Below are positions 1 through 9,600 of a stretch of 64,000 bases of DNA, in pieces (the stretch's first letter is position 1; the number at the start of each line of letters is the position of its first letter). This DNA comes from DAOTXL01 sp034435455 (lineage in GTDB: Bacteria > Chloroflexota > Anaerolineae > JAAYZQ01). Location: assembly GCA_034435455.1 (NCBI GenBank), contig DAOTXL010000096.1:1-64000 (forward strand). Direction: 5' to 3'. The position numbers and the translations under genes were made by a program. Under the pieces are notes generated by a model that worked only from the letters and a program-made list of their open reading frames with translations, ran no database searches and was not told the DNA's origin.

Positions 1-31
1 CTTCCGACGTGCCTGGCACCTCCATCCTCAT

Positions 32-2164
32 ATGAGCCACTTCTTGCGCTTTGTCAGGCTGTGTCCTATGCTGGTCGGGCTGCTGTTCCTGGCGGCCGGT
101 TGCGACCTGCCGCCGGTGCGGCCCACGCCCAGCCCGGCCCCTACGCCGACCCCCAGCCTGCCCCCCGCCGACGAGGTGGCCTTTGCCTTCCTCCAGGCCT
201 GGCAGCGCGACGACTATCCGGCCATGTACAGCCTGCTTTCTCCCACGGCTCAGGAAACATACTCCGAGACGTTGTTTGCTGACCTCTACCGGCAGGTCAT
301 TGCCGAGGCCACGATCTGGAGGGTGGAACCGCGCATCCTGGCTGCCTACCAGCCCGACACCCATGCCGAAGTGGCCTTTGCCGTCACCTTTCACACGGCC
401 CTGGTCGGCGACTTTCAGGTGCAGAACCAGATGCCCCTCACCTTCGCCGAGGGCGAATGGGGCGTGGACTGGTCCCCGGCGCTGATCATCCCCCAGTTGA
501 GCGCCGAGACCCTGATCCGGCTGACGCCCCGCTCGCCGTCGCGGGGCAACATCTACGACCGCAATGGCCTGGGCCTGGCCGTCGAGGGGGAGCGGGTGGA
601 GGTCGGGGTGGTGCCGGGCCAGATCCAGGACGAAGCGGCGCTGCTGGCCCTGCTCAGCCCCATCCTGGGCAGGTCGGCAGCTGACCTCCAGGCGCGTTAT
701 GCCCAGGCCCGGCCCGACTGGTATGTCCCCCTGGGGCAGCTCAGCGTCGAAGCCGGGCAGCGCTACTACGAGGCGCTCAGCACCACGCCGGGGGTGGTCC
801 TGCGTGAAGCGTGGACCCGCTCCTACCGCCCGGAGATCATCGCCCCCCATGTGGTCGGCTTTGTCGGCCCCATCCCCCGCGAGGAGGTGGAGCAGTGGCG
901 GGCGCAGGGCTACAGCGGCGACGAAATGGTCGGCCAGGCTGGCCTGGAACGGTGGGGCGAGCCCTACCTGGCCGGCGGGCGGGGCGGGCGGCTGGAGATC
1001 CTCACCCGCAAGGGGCAACAGGTGGCCGTCCTGGCCGACAGGCCGGCACGGGAGAGCAGCAGCCTGTACACCACCTTCGACCGCGAGTTCCAGAAAAGGG
1101 TGCAGGAGATCCTCGGCCGGCAGCCGGGGGCCATCGTCGTCCTGGAGGCCCAGACCGGCCGGGTGCTGGCCCTGGCCTCCTATCCCCTCTTTGACCCCAA
1201 CCTCTTTGCCACCGGCATCAGCCAGGCCCAATGGCAGAGCCTTCAGGCCGATCCGGGCCGTCCCCTGGTCAACCGGACGACGCAGGGCACCTATCCCCCC
1301 GGCAGCGTGTTCAAGATCGTCACCATGGCGGCCGGCATGGAGGCCGGAGGGCTGAAGGCCAACAGCAATTTCCTCTGCCAGGGCACCTGGACCGGCCTGG
1401 GGGCAGAATGGGCCAAGAGCTGCTGGCTCAAGACCGGCCACGGCAACATCCCCCTCAGCAAAGCCCTGACCGTGTCGTGCGACATTACGTTCTACCAGGT
1501 GGGGCTGATGTTGAACGGGATCAACCCGGACCTGCTGCCCGGCTATGCGCGACAGTTCGGCCTGGGGGCGCCCACCGGCCTTGAAATTGAAGAGGAGGCC
1601 GGCCTGGTGCCCGACCCGGCGTGGAAGGTTCAGGCCAGGGGAGAGGGGTGGTCGCCGGGCGACAGCGTCAACCTGGCCATCGGACAGGCCGAATTGCAGG
1701 TCACGCCGCTACAGATCGCGACGATGCTGGCGGCGGTGGGCAACGGCGGCACGCTTTATCGCCCCCAGGTGGTAGAGAGGATCGCCGCCGACCCGGCCCG
1801 TCCGGAGTGGACCTTCCAGCCGGTGGCGGTGGCCCGCCTCCCTGTCAGCGCGGAAAACCTGGCGGTGATCCAGGATAGCCTGCACAGGGTGACGTCGGCC
1901 CCCGAAGGCACGGCCTACCAGGCGTTCGAGGGGCTGAACCTGGCGGTGGCGGGCAAGACGGGCACGGCTGAAAGCGGCCAACCCAAACCCCATGCCTGGT
2001 TTGCCGGCTATGCCCCGGCCGAAAATCCCGAAATCGCCATCGCCGTCATCGTCGAGAACAGCGGCGAGGGTTCAACCTACGCCGCCCCCCTCTTCCGCCG
2101 GGTGGTCGAAGCCTACTTTCACCTCCAGCCTGCCCCTACCCCAACGCCGACGGCCACGCCGTAG
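32..2164 (+). CDS. Penicillin-binding protein, PBP2-like transpeptidase lipoprotein
   Basis: Cross-links peptidoglycan at the outer face of the membrane. A signal peptide ends in a lipobox (LFLAAGC, Cys about 24), followed by a Pro/Thr-rich linker. An NTF2-like MecA_N-type domain spans about 48-155, a PBP dimerisation domain about 165-320 and the transpeptidase about 345-700. The catalytic S-V-F-K tetrad is near residue 425. The second motif reads S-C-D, the SxD form typical of elongation PBP2 rather than SxN. KTG is near residue 642. The C-terminus ends in a PTPTPTATP tail. ATG at 32 is chosen because the signal peptide begins there; no clear Shine-Dalgarno is visible in the 31 bases upstream. 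The gene stands alone, convergent with der. The class is secure; the exact partner (elongasome or a sporulation-like role) is not. Confidence 0.93.
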   Translation: MSHFLRFVRLCPMLVGLLFLAAGCDLPPVRPTPSPAPTPTPSLPPADEVAFAFLQAWQRDDYPAMYSLLSPTAQETYSETLFADLYRQVIAEATIWRVEPRILAAYQPDTHAEVAFAVTFHTALVGDFQVQNQMPLTFAEGEWGVDWSPALIIPQLSAETLIRLTPRSPSRGNIYDRNGLGLAVEGERVEVGVVPGQIQDEAALLALLSPILGRSAADLQARYAQARPDWYVPLGQLSVEAGQRYYEALSTTPGVVLREAWTRSYRPEIIAPHVVGFVGPIPREEVEQWRAQGYSGDEMVGQAGLERWGEPYLAGGRGGRLEILTRKGQQVAVLADRPARESSSLYTTFDREFQKRVQEILGRQPGAIVVLEAQTGRVLALASYPLFDPNLFATGISQAQWQSLQADPGRPLVNRTTQGTYPPGSVFKIVTMAAGMEAGGLKANSNFLCQGTWTGLGAEWAKSCWLKTGHGNIPLSKALTVSCDITFYQVGLMLNGINPDLLPGYARQFGLGAPTGLEIEEEAGLVPDPAWKVQARGEGWSPGDSVNLAIGQAELQVTPLQIATMLAAVGNGGTLYRPQVVERIAADPARPEWTFQPVAVARLPVSAENLAVIQDSLHRVTSAPEGTAYQAFEGLNLAVAGKTGTAESGQPKPHAWFAGYAPAENPEIAIAVIVENSGEGSTYAAPLFRRVVEAYFHLQPAPTPTPTATP

Positions 2165-2186
2165 GGGAATCCAGATCGGGAAATCG

Positions 2187-2222
2187 AAAAGGCGCGAGAG
2201 GCGGGGACCCTTCGCGCCCTTT
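2187..2222. terminator. Convergent hairpin between PBP and der
   Basis: GGCGCGA at 2191-2197 pairs with TCGCGCC at 2212-2218 around a 14-base loop, with AAA on the left and TTT on the right. It lies between two convergent stops, so it could end transcription from both sides. The T-runs are short. Confidence 0.5.
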
Positions 2223-2225
2223 GTG

Positions 2226-3578
2226 TTACCTGGTTTCAGGTTTCCCCCGCGGGCGGAACACCATCTTGAGGGGGGTGCCCAGGTAGCGGTAGCGCTGCCG
2301 GATCTGGTTTTCCAGGAAACGGCGGTAGGTAAAGTGGACCAGGCGGGGGTCATTGACGAAAAAGACAAAGGTCGGCGGGTCCACACCGGCCTGGGTGGCA
2401 TACAGGATCTTGAGCTGCCTGCCGCCCTTGTGGGGAGCCGGGTGGCGGAGGGTGGCCTCTTCCACCAGCCGGTTCAGTTCGCCGGTGGGGATGCGCACCA
2501 GCCGCTCCTGATACACCTGCCGGGCCAGAGGCAGGACCTGGTGCACCCGCTGGCCGGTCAGCGCCGAGATGTAGAGCACCGGGACATAATCCAGGAACCG
2601 GAGCTCAGCACGGATGCGTTTGGTGTAGGCATCCATGGTGTGGCTATCTTTTTCAATCAGGTCCCACTTGTTCACCACCACGATAACGCTGCGCATCTCC
2701 TCCAGGATGTAGCCGGCCACATGAGCATCCTGGGCGGTGACCAGATCGCGGGCGTCGAGCAGCAGCAGGACCACGTCGGCGCGAGCGATGGCCCTTATGG
2801 CGCGCAAGACGCTGTACCTTTCTACCCCTTGCTCGATGCGCCCCCGGCGGCGGATGCCGGCGGTATCAATCAGCAGCACCGGCTGCCCTTCCCAGGTCAG
2901 GGAGGTGTCCAGGGTGTCGCGAGTGGTGCCGGGGATGGGGCTGACGATGGCCCGTTCTTCTCCCAACAGCCGGTTGAGCAGCGAGGACTTGCCGACGTTG
3001 GGCCGGCCCACGATGGCGATCTTGAGCGCCTCCGGCGTCTCCTCCTCTTCGACGATCGGCAAAGAGGCCACGATCCGGTCCAGCAGATCGCCGGTGCCGG
3101 TGCCGTGCAGCGCCGAGATCGGGAACACCTCACCCAGGCCCAGGGCATAGAACTCCAGGGCAGCCTGGCGACGCGCCTCACTCTCGGCCTTGTTGGCCGC
3201 CACCAACACCGGTTTGGCGGTCCGGCGCAGCACGTCGGCCACGTCCTGGTCGGCGGGGGTCAGGCCGTCTATGGCATCCACCAGCATGACGATCACGTCC
3301 GCTTCGGCGATGGCCACCTCGGCCTGTTGGCGGATCTCCTGCAAAAAGCCAACCGAGGCGGTGGCCAGCGGCCTCCCCTCGCCATCGGCAAGCTCCAGCC
3401 CACCGGTATCCACGACGGTGAAAGGCACGCCGTTCCATTCGGCCTGGCCGTAGAGCCGGTCGCGGGTGGTGCCGGGAGTGTCCTCGACAATGGCCTGTCG
3501 CCGGCCGATGAGGCGGTTGAACAGGGTGGACTTGCCTACGTTGGGCCGCCCGACCAGGGCGACGATCGGTTTGAACAT
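2226..3578 (-). CDS. der: Ribosome-associated GTPase Der (EngA)
   Basis: Tandem-GTPase factor for 50S subunit maturation, 450 aa, the usual family length. Two complete G domains are visible: GRPNVGKST near residue 9 with DTPGTTRDR and DTGG, and GRPNVGKSS near residue 185 with PGTTRDT, DTAG and NKWD. A KH-like C-terminal domain (about 355-450) follows. The start is ATG at 3578 (MFKPIVALVGRP), not an upstream ATG in the same frame, because the P-loop then sits at the family-typical position. It begins four bases after the DUF3467 stop, so it is the last gene of the ssb operon. Confidence 0.96.
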   Translation of the reverse strand: MFKPIVALVGRPNVGKSTLFNRLIGRRQAIVEDTPGTTRDRLYGQAEWNGVPFTVVDTGGLELADGEGRPLATASVGFLQEIRQQAEVAIAEADVIVMLVDAIDGLTPADQDVADVLRRTAKPVLVAANKAESEARRQAALEFYALGLGEVFPISALHGTGTGDLLDRIVASLPIVEEEETPEALKIAIVGRPNVGKSSLLNRLLGEERAIVSPIPGTTRDTLDTSLTWEGQPVLLIDTAGIRRRGRIEQGVERYSVLRAIRAIARADVVLLLLDARDLVTAQDAHVAGYILEEMRSVIVVVNKWDLIEKDSHTMDAYTKRIRAELRFLDYVPVLYISALTGQRVHQVLPLARQVYQERLVRIPTGELNRLVEEATLRHPAPHKGGRQLKILYATQAGVDPPTFVFFVNDPRLVHFTYRRFLENQIRQRYRYLGTPLKMVFRPRGKPETR

Positions 3579-3582
3579 GGTA

Positions 3583-3906
3583 CTAATCGCGCACAAAGCC
3601 CATCCGCTCGGTATGGGGTTCAAAACCCTGATCGGGCGTTTTGATCTCGCCAAACGTTTCTTCAAACTTTTCCAGGTTCTCGCCCAAGGCCCGGTGGAGC
3701 AGTTTGGCGTTCATGGGCGTCATCAGGATGCGGGCATAGACCCTGGCCTTGGGCACGTTCGGCAGCACACGGGCAAAATCAAGGATCAGCTCCGAGGGCG
3801 AATGGGTGATCAGGACAAAATTGGCATAGACGGCTTCCAGGTCGGCCGGCAGCTCGATCTGCAACGAGCGTGGGGCAACGGGCGTTGGCTGTTTAGGATT
3901 GCTCAT
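3583..3906 (-). CDS. DUF3467 family protein
   Basis: A 107-aa cytosolic protein of the DUF3467 family, recognised by the segment VYANFVLITHSPSELILDFA followed by AKVYARI-like and MTPMNAKLL motifs. No biochemical role is established for the family that I can state. ATG at 3906 is chosen because the conserved segment begins soon after it; a longer frame upstream would translate a spacer hairpin and has no family similarity. It lies between ssb and der on the same strand and is almost contiguous with der, suggesting co-transcription with replication and ribosome-assembly genes. Confidence 0.8.
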   Translation of the reverse strand: MSNPKQPTPVAPRSLQIELPADLEAVYANFVLITHSPSELILDFARVLPNVPKARVYARILMTPMNAKLLHRALGENLEKFEETFGEIKTPDQGFEPHTERMGFVRD

Positions 3907-3920
3907 GGTGAACCTCCTGG

Positions 3921-3984
3921 TGCGTAAAGTGTAAGGCGTAAAACGTAAATGGGCGTCGTCCGTCGCTGGGGACGAACGACGCCC
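3921..3984. repeat. GCGTAAAACGTAA string plus 14-bp hairpin in the ssb-DUF3467 spacer
   Basis: The spacer carries a degenerate GCGTAAAGTGTAAGGCGTAAAACG string (about 3921-3950). It is followed by a strong hairpin: GGGCGTCGT (3951-3959) and CGTC (3961-3964) pair with GACG (3971-3974) and ACGACGCCC (3976-3984), with one mismatch and a six-base loop. The string recurs near 27790, 30205 and 43500. The rest of the spacer to 4183 shows no gene. Confidence 0.7.
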
Positions 3985-4183
3985 GGTGGACGCTTTTTGC
4001 GGACAGGCAAGAGAGCCGACGGGGCGGTACCCTTGCTCCCGAGGAAAACCGGAAAAGCACCGGCCTTTCAGGGGTGGGTTTTTGCCCGGCGGCTCCGGCC
4101 TCTCCCCCGGCTCCTCCCCGGCGCGGGAAAGGAAGGGGTCGGAGGGTCGGGTCGGCCTGCGCCGAAAAATCTGCCTTTGTGAG

Positions 4184-4663
4184 TTAGAAGGGCAACGTAT
4201 CTTCCTCGTAGCCCTCCGGGGGCAGCTCGCCGATGGGCGGCCCGCCGGTCCCTTCCTCTCGCGCGCCCAGCATCTTGATCGTCCTGGCCGTGATCTCGTA
4301 GTTGGCGGCCCGGACGGTGCCGTCGTTGGCGGTGTAGGTGCGCGGCCACTGCTGGCCATCCCTGGCATCTCCCGTGACTTCGCCCTCGACAAAGACCTGC
4401 ATCCCTTTGTGGATGTACTGGTTGACGGTCTCGGCCAACTGTCGCCAGCAGGTCACGCGCCACCAGGTTGTCAGCTCCCAATATTTGCCGTTGAACGAGT
4501 CTTTCCAGCCGGAAGGGCAGGGCCGCTCGCCGCCGGTGGGCAATGCTTTGCTCATTCTGGAGGTGGTGGCTACGCTAAAGCTGGTGACGGGCACGCCGTC
4601 TGGGGTGTAACGCATCTGTGGGTCCTGGCCCACTCGTCCGATAAGGGTCACCCGGTGAAACAT
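4184..4663 (-). CDS. ssb: Single-stranded DNA-binding protein
   Basis: Protects ssDNA during replication, recombination and repair. The 159-aa sequence has the OB fold at about 1-120 (MFHRVTLIGRVGQDP start, later FVEGEVTGDARDGQQW) and ends in an acidic-hydrophobic tip, EEDTLPF, equivalent to the partner-binding DDDIPF tail. It differs from textbook SSB in a Cys/Trp-rich insertion around 48-68. The start is preceded by an AAGGAG Shine-Dalgarno. It is the first gene of a minus-strand operon with the DUF3467 gene and der, driven by the promoter at 4731-4759. Confidence 0.92.
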   Translation of the reverse strand: MFHRVTLIGRVGQDPQMRYTPDGVPVTSFSVATTSRMSKALPTGGERPCPSGWKDSFNGKYWELTTWWRVTCWRQLAETVNQYIHKGMQVFVEGEVTGDARDGQQWPRTYTANDGTVRAANYEITARTIKMLGAREEGTGGPPIGELPPEGYEEDTLPF

Positions 4664-4730
4664 GGTTCTACTCCTTTCTTCCTCTATTCAAAGATGCGCC
4701 CAAGGGCGCTATGAGGTTTTGGTGAATGAC

Positions 4731-4759
4731 ATTGTACCGCAAAGGGGGCGAATTGTCAA
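4731..4759 (-). promoter_or_regulatory. Sigma70-type promoter of the ssb operon
   Basis: On the minus strand, TTGACA (4759-4754), a 17-base spacer, then TACAAT (4736-4731). This near-consensus pair lies about 70 bases upstream of the ssb start. Confidence 0.75.
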
Positions 4760-4850
4760 CCCGCCGTCGGTACCATTTCGCCCAGGCCCATTCCTCATCG
4801 GTAACTGCTCACCGTGGGGGCGTTCGCACGATACAGCCGATCGGTTGCTA

Positions 4851-4920
4851 CCACCAGGGACACAAAGTACACGAAGAAGGGCCGTTTCCCGCTGTGTCAT
4901 CGTACCCTTTGGGTCCTTCA
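4851..4920. repeat. CCACCAGGGACAC-type spacer repeat with inverted partner
   Basis: CCACCAGGGACAC at 4851-4863 is shared exactly with 58484-58496. A degenerate inverted partner, CCTTCATGTCCTTTGTGGT, lies at about 4915-4933 and runs into the 3' end of the next minus-strand gene. No gene is seen between 4664 and 4917. Confidence 0.6.
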
Positions 4921-5586
4921 TGTCCTTTGTGGTAAAGAGGCTGAGCAGATACCCTCATCGCTCATTGGCTGTTGATCATAGTTCAGCGCCGCCAGGCAAA
5001 AATCAACGGCCTGATGATAGCTCTCTTCCGCCTCGGCCCAGAAGCGGAGAAACGAGGCATCCCGGCGGCCGCCGGAGACAAAGAAGGACAAGGCTCCCAG
5101 GTAGGTTCGCCATTGCATCGAACTGCCCCGCAGCCGGCCATCGGGTCCCACCAGGCGGAAGGGATGCTCCGGGCTGGCGATGATAAACTCGCCCGGCAGG
5201 TCAAAGGCCGCTGCCTGCAATATGGCCTGCAAGAGGGCGGCCTCCTTATCGCCGGTCAGCAACGGCGTGGCGTCAAAGCCGGCCGCCTCCAGCGCCGAGG
5301 GCCGCAGGGCAAACCCCCACCGCCGCACGGCATAAACACAGCCCGGCTCCCCGATCCGGATCGGCGGGCAGGCATCGGCCAGGCCGGCCGGCACGCGCAC
5401 CACCACCCGCCGCGCAGTGAGCACCCCCCGGTGGCTCACGTCAAAGTAGGTGGCCTCCCACCCCTCGGTAGGATATGCCCCGCTCGAGTTATCCACGACC
5501 TTGGCCGTCGGCGGGGCCGTGCTGGGACGAAGGGAATCTCCCCGTCGAGATTCGGGGTTGGAGGTTGGCCATGGGACATTTGTCAT
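4918..5586 (-). CDS. Hypothetical protein, unknown function
   Basis: A 222-aa frame that I do not recognise. Its core (about 40-200) is a soluble mixed sequence rich in Trp, Phe and Tyr (YFDVSHRGVLTARRVVVRVP; RRDASFLRFWAEAEESYH). There is no signal peptide, membrane segment or Cys/His metal motif. The first 35 residues translate an ATGG/CCATT-rich spacer repeat, so the true start may be a GTG further in; the last residues run into another repeat. It follows the glycosyltransferase-like gene by three bases on the same strand and probably acts with it. I treat it as real because of this tight spacing and the long coding-like core. Confidence 0.55.
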   Translation of the reverse strand: MTNVPWPTSNPESRRGDSLRPSTAPPTAKVVDNSSGAYPTEGWEATYFDVSHRGVLTARRVVVRVPAGLADACPPIRIGEPGCVYAVRRWGFALRPSALEAAGFDATPLLTGDKEAALLQAILQAAAFDLPGEFIIASPEHPFRLVGPDGRLRGSSMQWRTYLGALSFFVSGGRRDASFLRFWAEAEESYHQAVDFCLAALNYDQQPMSDEGICSASLPQRT

Positions 5587-5589
5587 GGG

Positions 5590-6423
5590 TCATTGGCCCT
5601 GGCCATTGGCCATTTCTCCTATGCCATAGCGGAGCGTCGCCTCGGCGATGTGCAACGCCACCCGCAGGCGAAACACCCACTGCCGGGGATCGGCGCTCAT
5701 CTGCTCTTCCCAGCGGCTGTAGCCGCCCGCCGCTTCGATCTCGGGGCCAAAACGATCGGCGGTCTCGAACTCCAGCCCTTCGCAGCGGCGATAGCCCAGG
5801 CGAAAGCCATCCCGTTTCAGCAAGAGCAGGGGCCACTCGGCATCTATTCCCACCGTCTGCTCCTGCGAAATCTCTAGCAGCGTTATGGCTGCCTGCCGCG
5901 ACAGCCCCCGCGATCCGGCCCCTATGTCCCAGGGCAGCCCGGTGACCAGGGCAAAGACGCGGTTGAACAGCGGCTCGGTCTCGGCCTGGTAGGGCGGGTG
6001 GGTGGCCCAGGCGCGCCCGGTACGGCCCAGCACCAGCAGGTCGTAGCGGGTGATCTCGGCGATGACCGCCTCCAACTCCCGGGGATAGTAAGCAACCCAG
6101 TGGAGTGCCCGGTCAAAATCGCACAGTTGCAGGTGCGAGGTATTGGTCAACAGGCCGGCGCGTACCGCCTCGCGCCTTATCTGGCCGATGCGGTTGATGT
6201 CGGCCGGCCGGCCATCCACGTGGACCGCCACCCCGCCGCGGCGGAACAGGTCGAGCAGGGCCGGCTGCGTCTCCTGCGAACAGTAAGCGACGACAGCCGC
6301 GTAGCGGGCCGTCAGGGCCGGCAGCAGGGCTTCGGTCAGGCCGGCCAGCCGCCCGTCCGGCTCGTGCACCGTGACGACCAGGGCAACGGTCGGGCCACAA
6401 TTCCCCTCCGGAACCTCTGCCAT
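5590..6423 (-). CDS. Glycosyltransferase-like (nucleotide-sugar transferase fold) protein
   Basis: A 277-aa cytosolic protein with an N-terminal Rossmann-like strand (PTVALVVTVHEPDGR), a segment of alternating strands and helices, and an acidic LQLCDFDRALHW motif in the place where GT-A enzymes have the metal-binding DxD. A later D-I-G-A-G-S-R-G segment resembles the acceptor loop of such enzymes. The substrate cannot be told. ATG at 6423 lies seven bases from a TGC-TATAAT extended -10, so the mRNA would begin at or next to the start codon. The next gene starts three bases after its stop. Confidence 0.55.
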   Translation of the reverse strand: MAEVPEGNCGPTVALVVTVHEPDGRLAGLTEALLPALTARYAAVVAYCSQETQPALLDLFRRGGVAVHVDGRPADINRIGQIRREAVRAGLLTNTSHLQLCDFDRALHWVAYYPRELEAVIAEITRYDLLVLGRTGRAWATHPPYQAETEPLFNRVFALVTGLPWDIGAGSRGLSRQAAITLLEISQEQTVGIDAEWPLLLLKRDGFRLGYRRCEGLEFETADRFGPEIEAAGGYSRWEEQMSADPRQWVFRLRVALHIAEATLRYGIGEMANGQGQ

Positions 6424-6429
6424 GAGGCT

Positions 6430-6459
6430 ATTATAGCATAGGCGGGGGTTCAGGGCCAA
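6430..6459 (-). promoter_or_regulatory. Extended -10 promoter, leaderless start
   Basis: On the minus strand, TTGGCC (6459-6454), an 18-base spacer, then TATAAT (6435-6430) preceded by TGC. Only six bases separate the -10 from ATG at 6423, so initiation would fall on or beside the start codon. Confidence 0.6.
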
Positions 6460-6544
6460 TGGCCAATGGCCCCAGGTTGCCGGGAGGAGAAGGCGGGGGA
6501 GTGCCCTGGCGGGCATCTCCCCCGCAGGCAGAGCCGGCAGAGAT

Positions 6545-6616
6545 TCGGGGCCTGTCCGGAAACCGACAGGGCAGGCTTTCCGGCCTGCCCTGAATGGCCT
6601 GGGAAGGCCATCCTAC
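6545..6616. repeat. GGGCAGGC/GGCCTGG double-hairpin spacer repeat
   Basis: GGGCAGGC paired with GCCTGCCC, then GGCCTGG paired with a GGCC-containing arm, ending CCTAC. It belongs to the same two-hairpin family found near 21110, 21290, 25930, 49030 and 51945. Confidence 0.6.
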
Positions 6617-6619
6617 TGC

Positions 6620-9600
6620 TCAGTGGTTCTTGGCGATGATGGGCAGATAAACATATCCAAGGCGCGGGCCGAGCACTGTGACGGCGCAGGTGGCGGTGTT
6701 GTCGTCATAGAAGGGCTCCACATCGTCCGCGTTATCGCTGGCGATGGTGGCCGTGTTCGTCAGCACGTCGCCGCCCCGGGCTGTGTCGGTTACACGCACG
6801 GTCACAATCAGGTCATTCCACCAGCCGTTGCCCATCTGGCCGTGGCTCCAGGCCAGCGTTGTGCCGTCGCTATAGTCGGGGTTGCGCTCGCAGAAGTAGG
6901 TCTCGCCGCACAGCCGCTGCCAGGCGCCGACAAATTCCAGCCCGGCCGGCAGCGTGTCGCTGACCCAGACCGCACCGGCCGTCCACCAGGCCTCCGAACG
7001 GTTCTGGAAGTGCAGGGTGAAGGTGAGCAACTGGCCCGGGTCAGGCGTGGGCGTGCCGCCGCTCAGCCATTTCTCGATGCTCAGGTCCGGCCCGGTGCCG
7101 ACGACGATCTCGTCGTGGTTGTCGGCCGGGTTCACGTCACCCGGCGGGATGGTGATGTCGGCGACGTTGGTAAAGAGGGTGCCGTTGGGCACGGCCGGTA
7201 CGCCGAGCCACAGGTGCAACCAGGTCGTCCACTCCGGCTCCAGCCGGCTAAAGGTCACGGTGAGCCGGTTACCGGACAGGTTCCACGACCACGGCTCCCA
7301 AAAGTCTACGTTCCAGTTATCCAGCGACATGTCAGCCGGGAAGGTGTCGGTGAGCGTGACGCTGTATTCGGTGGTGGTGCCGATGTTGCAGATGCGCACC
7401 CCGTAGTAGATGTAGTTTGTGCCCTGCCAGTCTGCGAACTTGGTCACACGCAGGTTGGGGCCGGCCGCGCCCACCGTCTCGGTGATACATGCAGCATTGT
7501 CGTAGGGGTTGTCCTCGAAATCGCTGCTGGCGATGGCGGCGCAGTTGGTGAGGAGGGTGCCAGGCGCTGTATCGGGGTCAATCTGCAGGCGCAGCATGAT
7601 GTTGTGCCACTCGGCAACCTCCAGGTTGCCCAGGTCCCAGACCAGCTCGTTCCCGACGATGGAATCTGGCGGGAAGGGCACCTGGATGCCCCACCCCAGG
7701 TCCAGCAGTGAGGTGATGAAGGTGGTGCCGGCGGGCAGCGTGTCGGTCAGCACGGCGTTGTGGACCAGCGAGTTGCCGCCGTTGCGGTATCCTACCCAGA
7801 AATTGCTCTCTCGGCCCGGCGCCAGGGAGCCGTGGCCCCACCATTTGCTGACACCGGTGTCGTAGCGTGGCCAACCGGTCCACACGTCGTTGCGCATCTG
7901 CCAGTTGTCGCCGGGGTTGGTGTCGCCGGCGGTAGTGATCTCGACGGTGTTGGTCAGTTGGGTGCCGACCGGCACGCTGTTGTCCACCACCAGTCGCAGC
8001 AGGATGCGGTCACCCCAGTAGCCGGGCACGGTCGGCGCCTCCAGGATCAGTTGATCGGCGGTGCTGTGATCGGTCCACAGGTTGTAGCCGTTCTCCGAAT
8101 ACCAGGCGATGATGCTGGTGCCCTGGGGGATGGTGTCGGTCAGGACCACCGGCCCGCTGGCCACCGGCCCGTTGTTGCCATAGTTGATCTCCCACAGCAT
8201 CGTCTGGCCGGGGGCCGGGTCGCCGGGGTTGGGGTTTTTGTTGACGTACAGGTCGGGCTGACCCTCGACGACCTGCACGTCAGCCTCGGCGTGGTTGTTG
8301 CCGGGGTCCTCGTCGTACAGCGTCCAGATGTCGGCTACGTTGTACAGCGTGGCGCCGGGGTTGGCGGTGTTGTTCAGCACCAGTTGGAACCGTTTCTCTT
8401 CGCCGACCCCCAACGGCCCCAACGTCCAGGCCACCCAGCCGGGACCGAGGGTGGGTGCGACGCCGCTGCCGTCGGCGACGTAGGTCGTATTGGCCGGCAG
8501 GGTGTCGGTCAGGGTGATGGTCGTCGCCTCGGCATCCCCCTCGTTGCGGTAGCGCAGAGTAAAGACAGCCGGCCCGCCGGGCATGGCCTGGCCGCTGCCC
8601 TCGGCCCACTTTTCGACGCGCAGGTTGGGGGCCGGCTCGCGGAAGATGTTCGTCACCCAGTCCCCATCCGGCTCGAGGTAGCCCACACTCACGTCGTGGC
8701 CGGGCACCAGGTCCCAGCCCAGGGCGCCGATGTCGCAAAAGTAAGCGCCGCCATCGGGGTCTACCTGAAAGTCGGTGCTGGGTCCGCCCGGCTCCCACAC
8801 GCCACACCAGGCACTGAGCGTCTGGGTGAACCAGTCGGCAGTGATGGTGCCGGAGATGGTGTCGGCGTTCAGGTCCAGCTCGCCGGTGATGGTGCCGATG
8901 CGCACCGTGGCGGCATAGCCGGTATCCACCCGGCCGTACACCCAATCGCCAGCCTGGAGATCGGGCCAACCGCCCGAAGTCCAGCCCTGCCAGCCCGTGG
9001 AGAAGCCGACCCGGCCGCCCCACCAGGGCACTTCGCCCGTCGTCAGCTCGGCCGTGTCTTTGATCGTAACCCCATCGCTTTCGGTGAGGGTGATCCAGAC
9101 GGTGTGCCCGGCTTCATAGTCGCCCTCCACCCAGTCGTGAGCATAGTTGACTTGCAACAGCAAGTCCAGGGGGTGGGCGATGTTGATCACCGTGTCACCG
9201 TCCGGCTCCAGGTAGCGCACGGCGACCATCTCCCAGGGCTGGATGTCCCACTGCCCGGTAAAGTCGCAGGCGTACTCACCGCCGTCGGCGTCCACGCCGG
9301 GGATCTCGATAGAGGGCCCGTTCTCCTGCCAGATTTCACAACGCACCGTCACGGTGACGAACCAGGGGGCGTGGATAGCGCCATAGACGGTGTCGGCAGC
9401 GGTGTCCATTGTGGCGTCAATCGCGCCTATCGGGTCTACCGCCGTCGTCAGGCCGGCGGCTGCGGCCACGACCACGTCGCCCACGGCGATGTTGGGCTGC
9501 CCCGGGTCCCAGGACATCCCCCACGACCCGAAATTGCCCCCCTCGTCGGCCTGCCCGCTGGCTACCGCCTTGATCCCCCCGCCGTCGGCCACGGTGATGA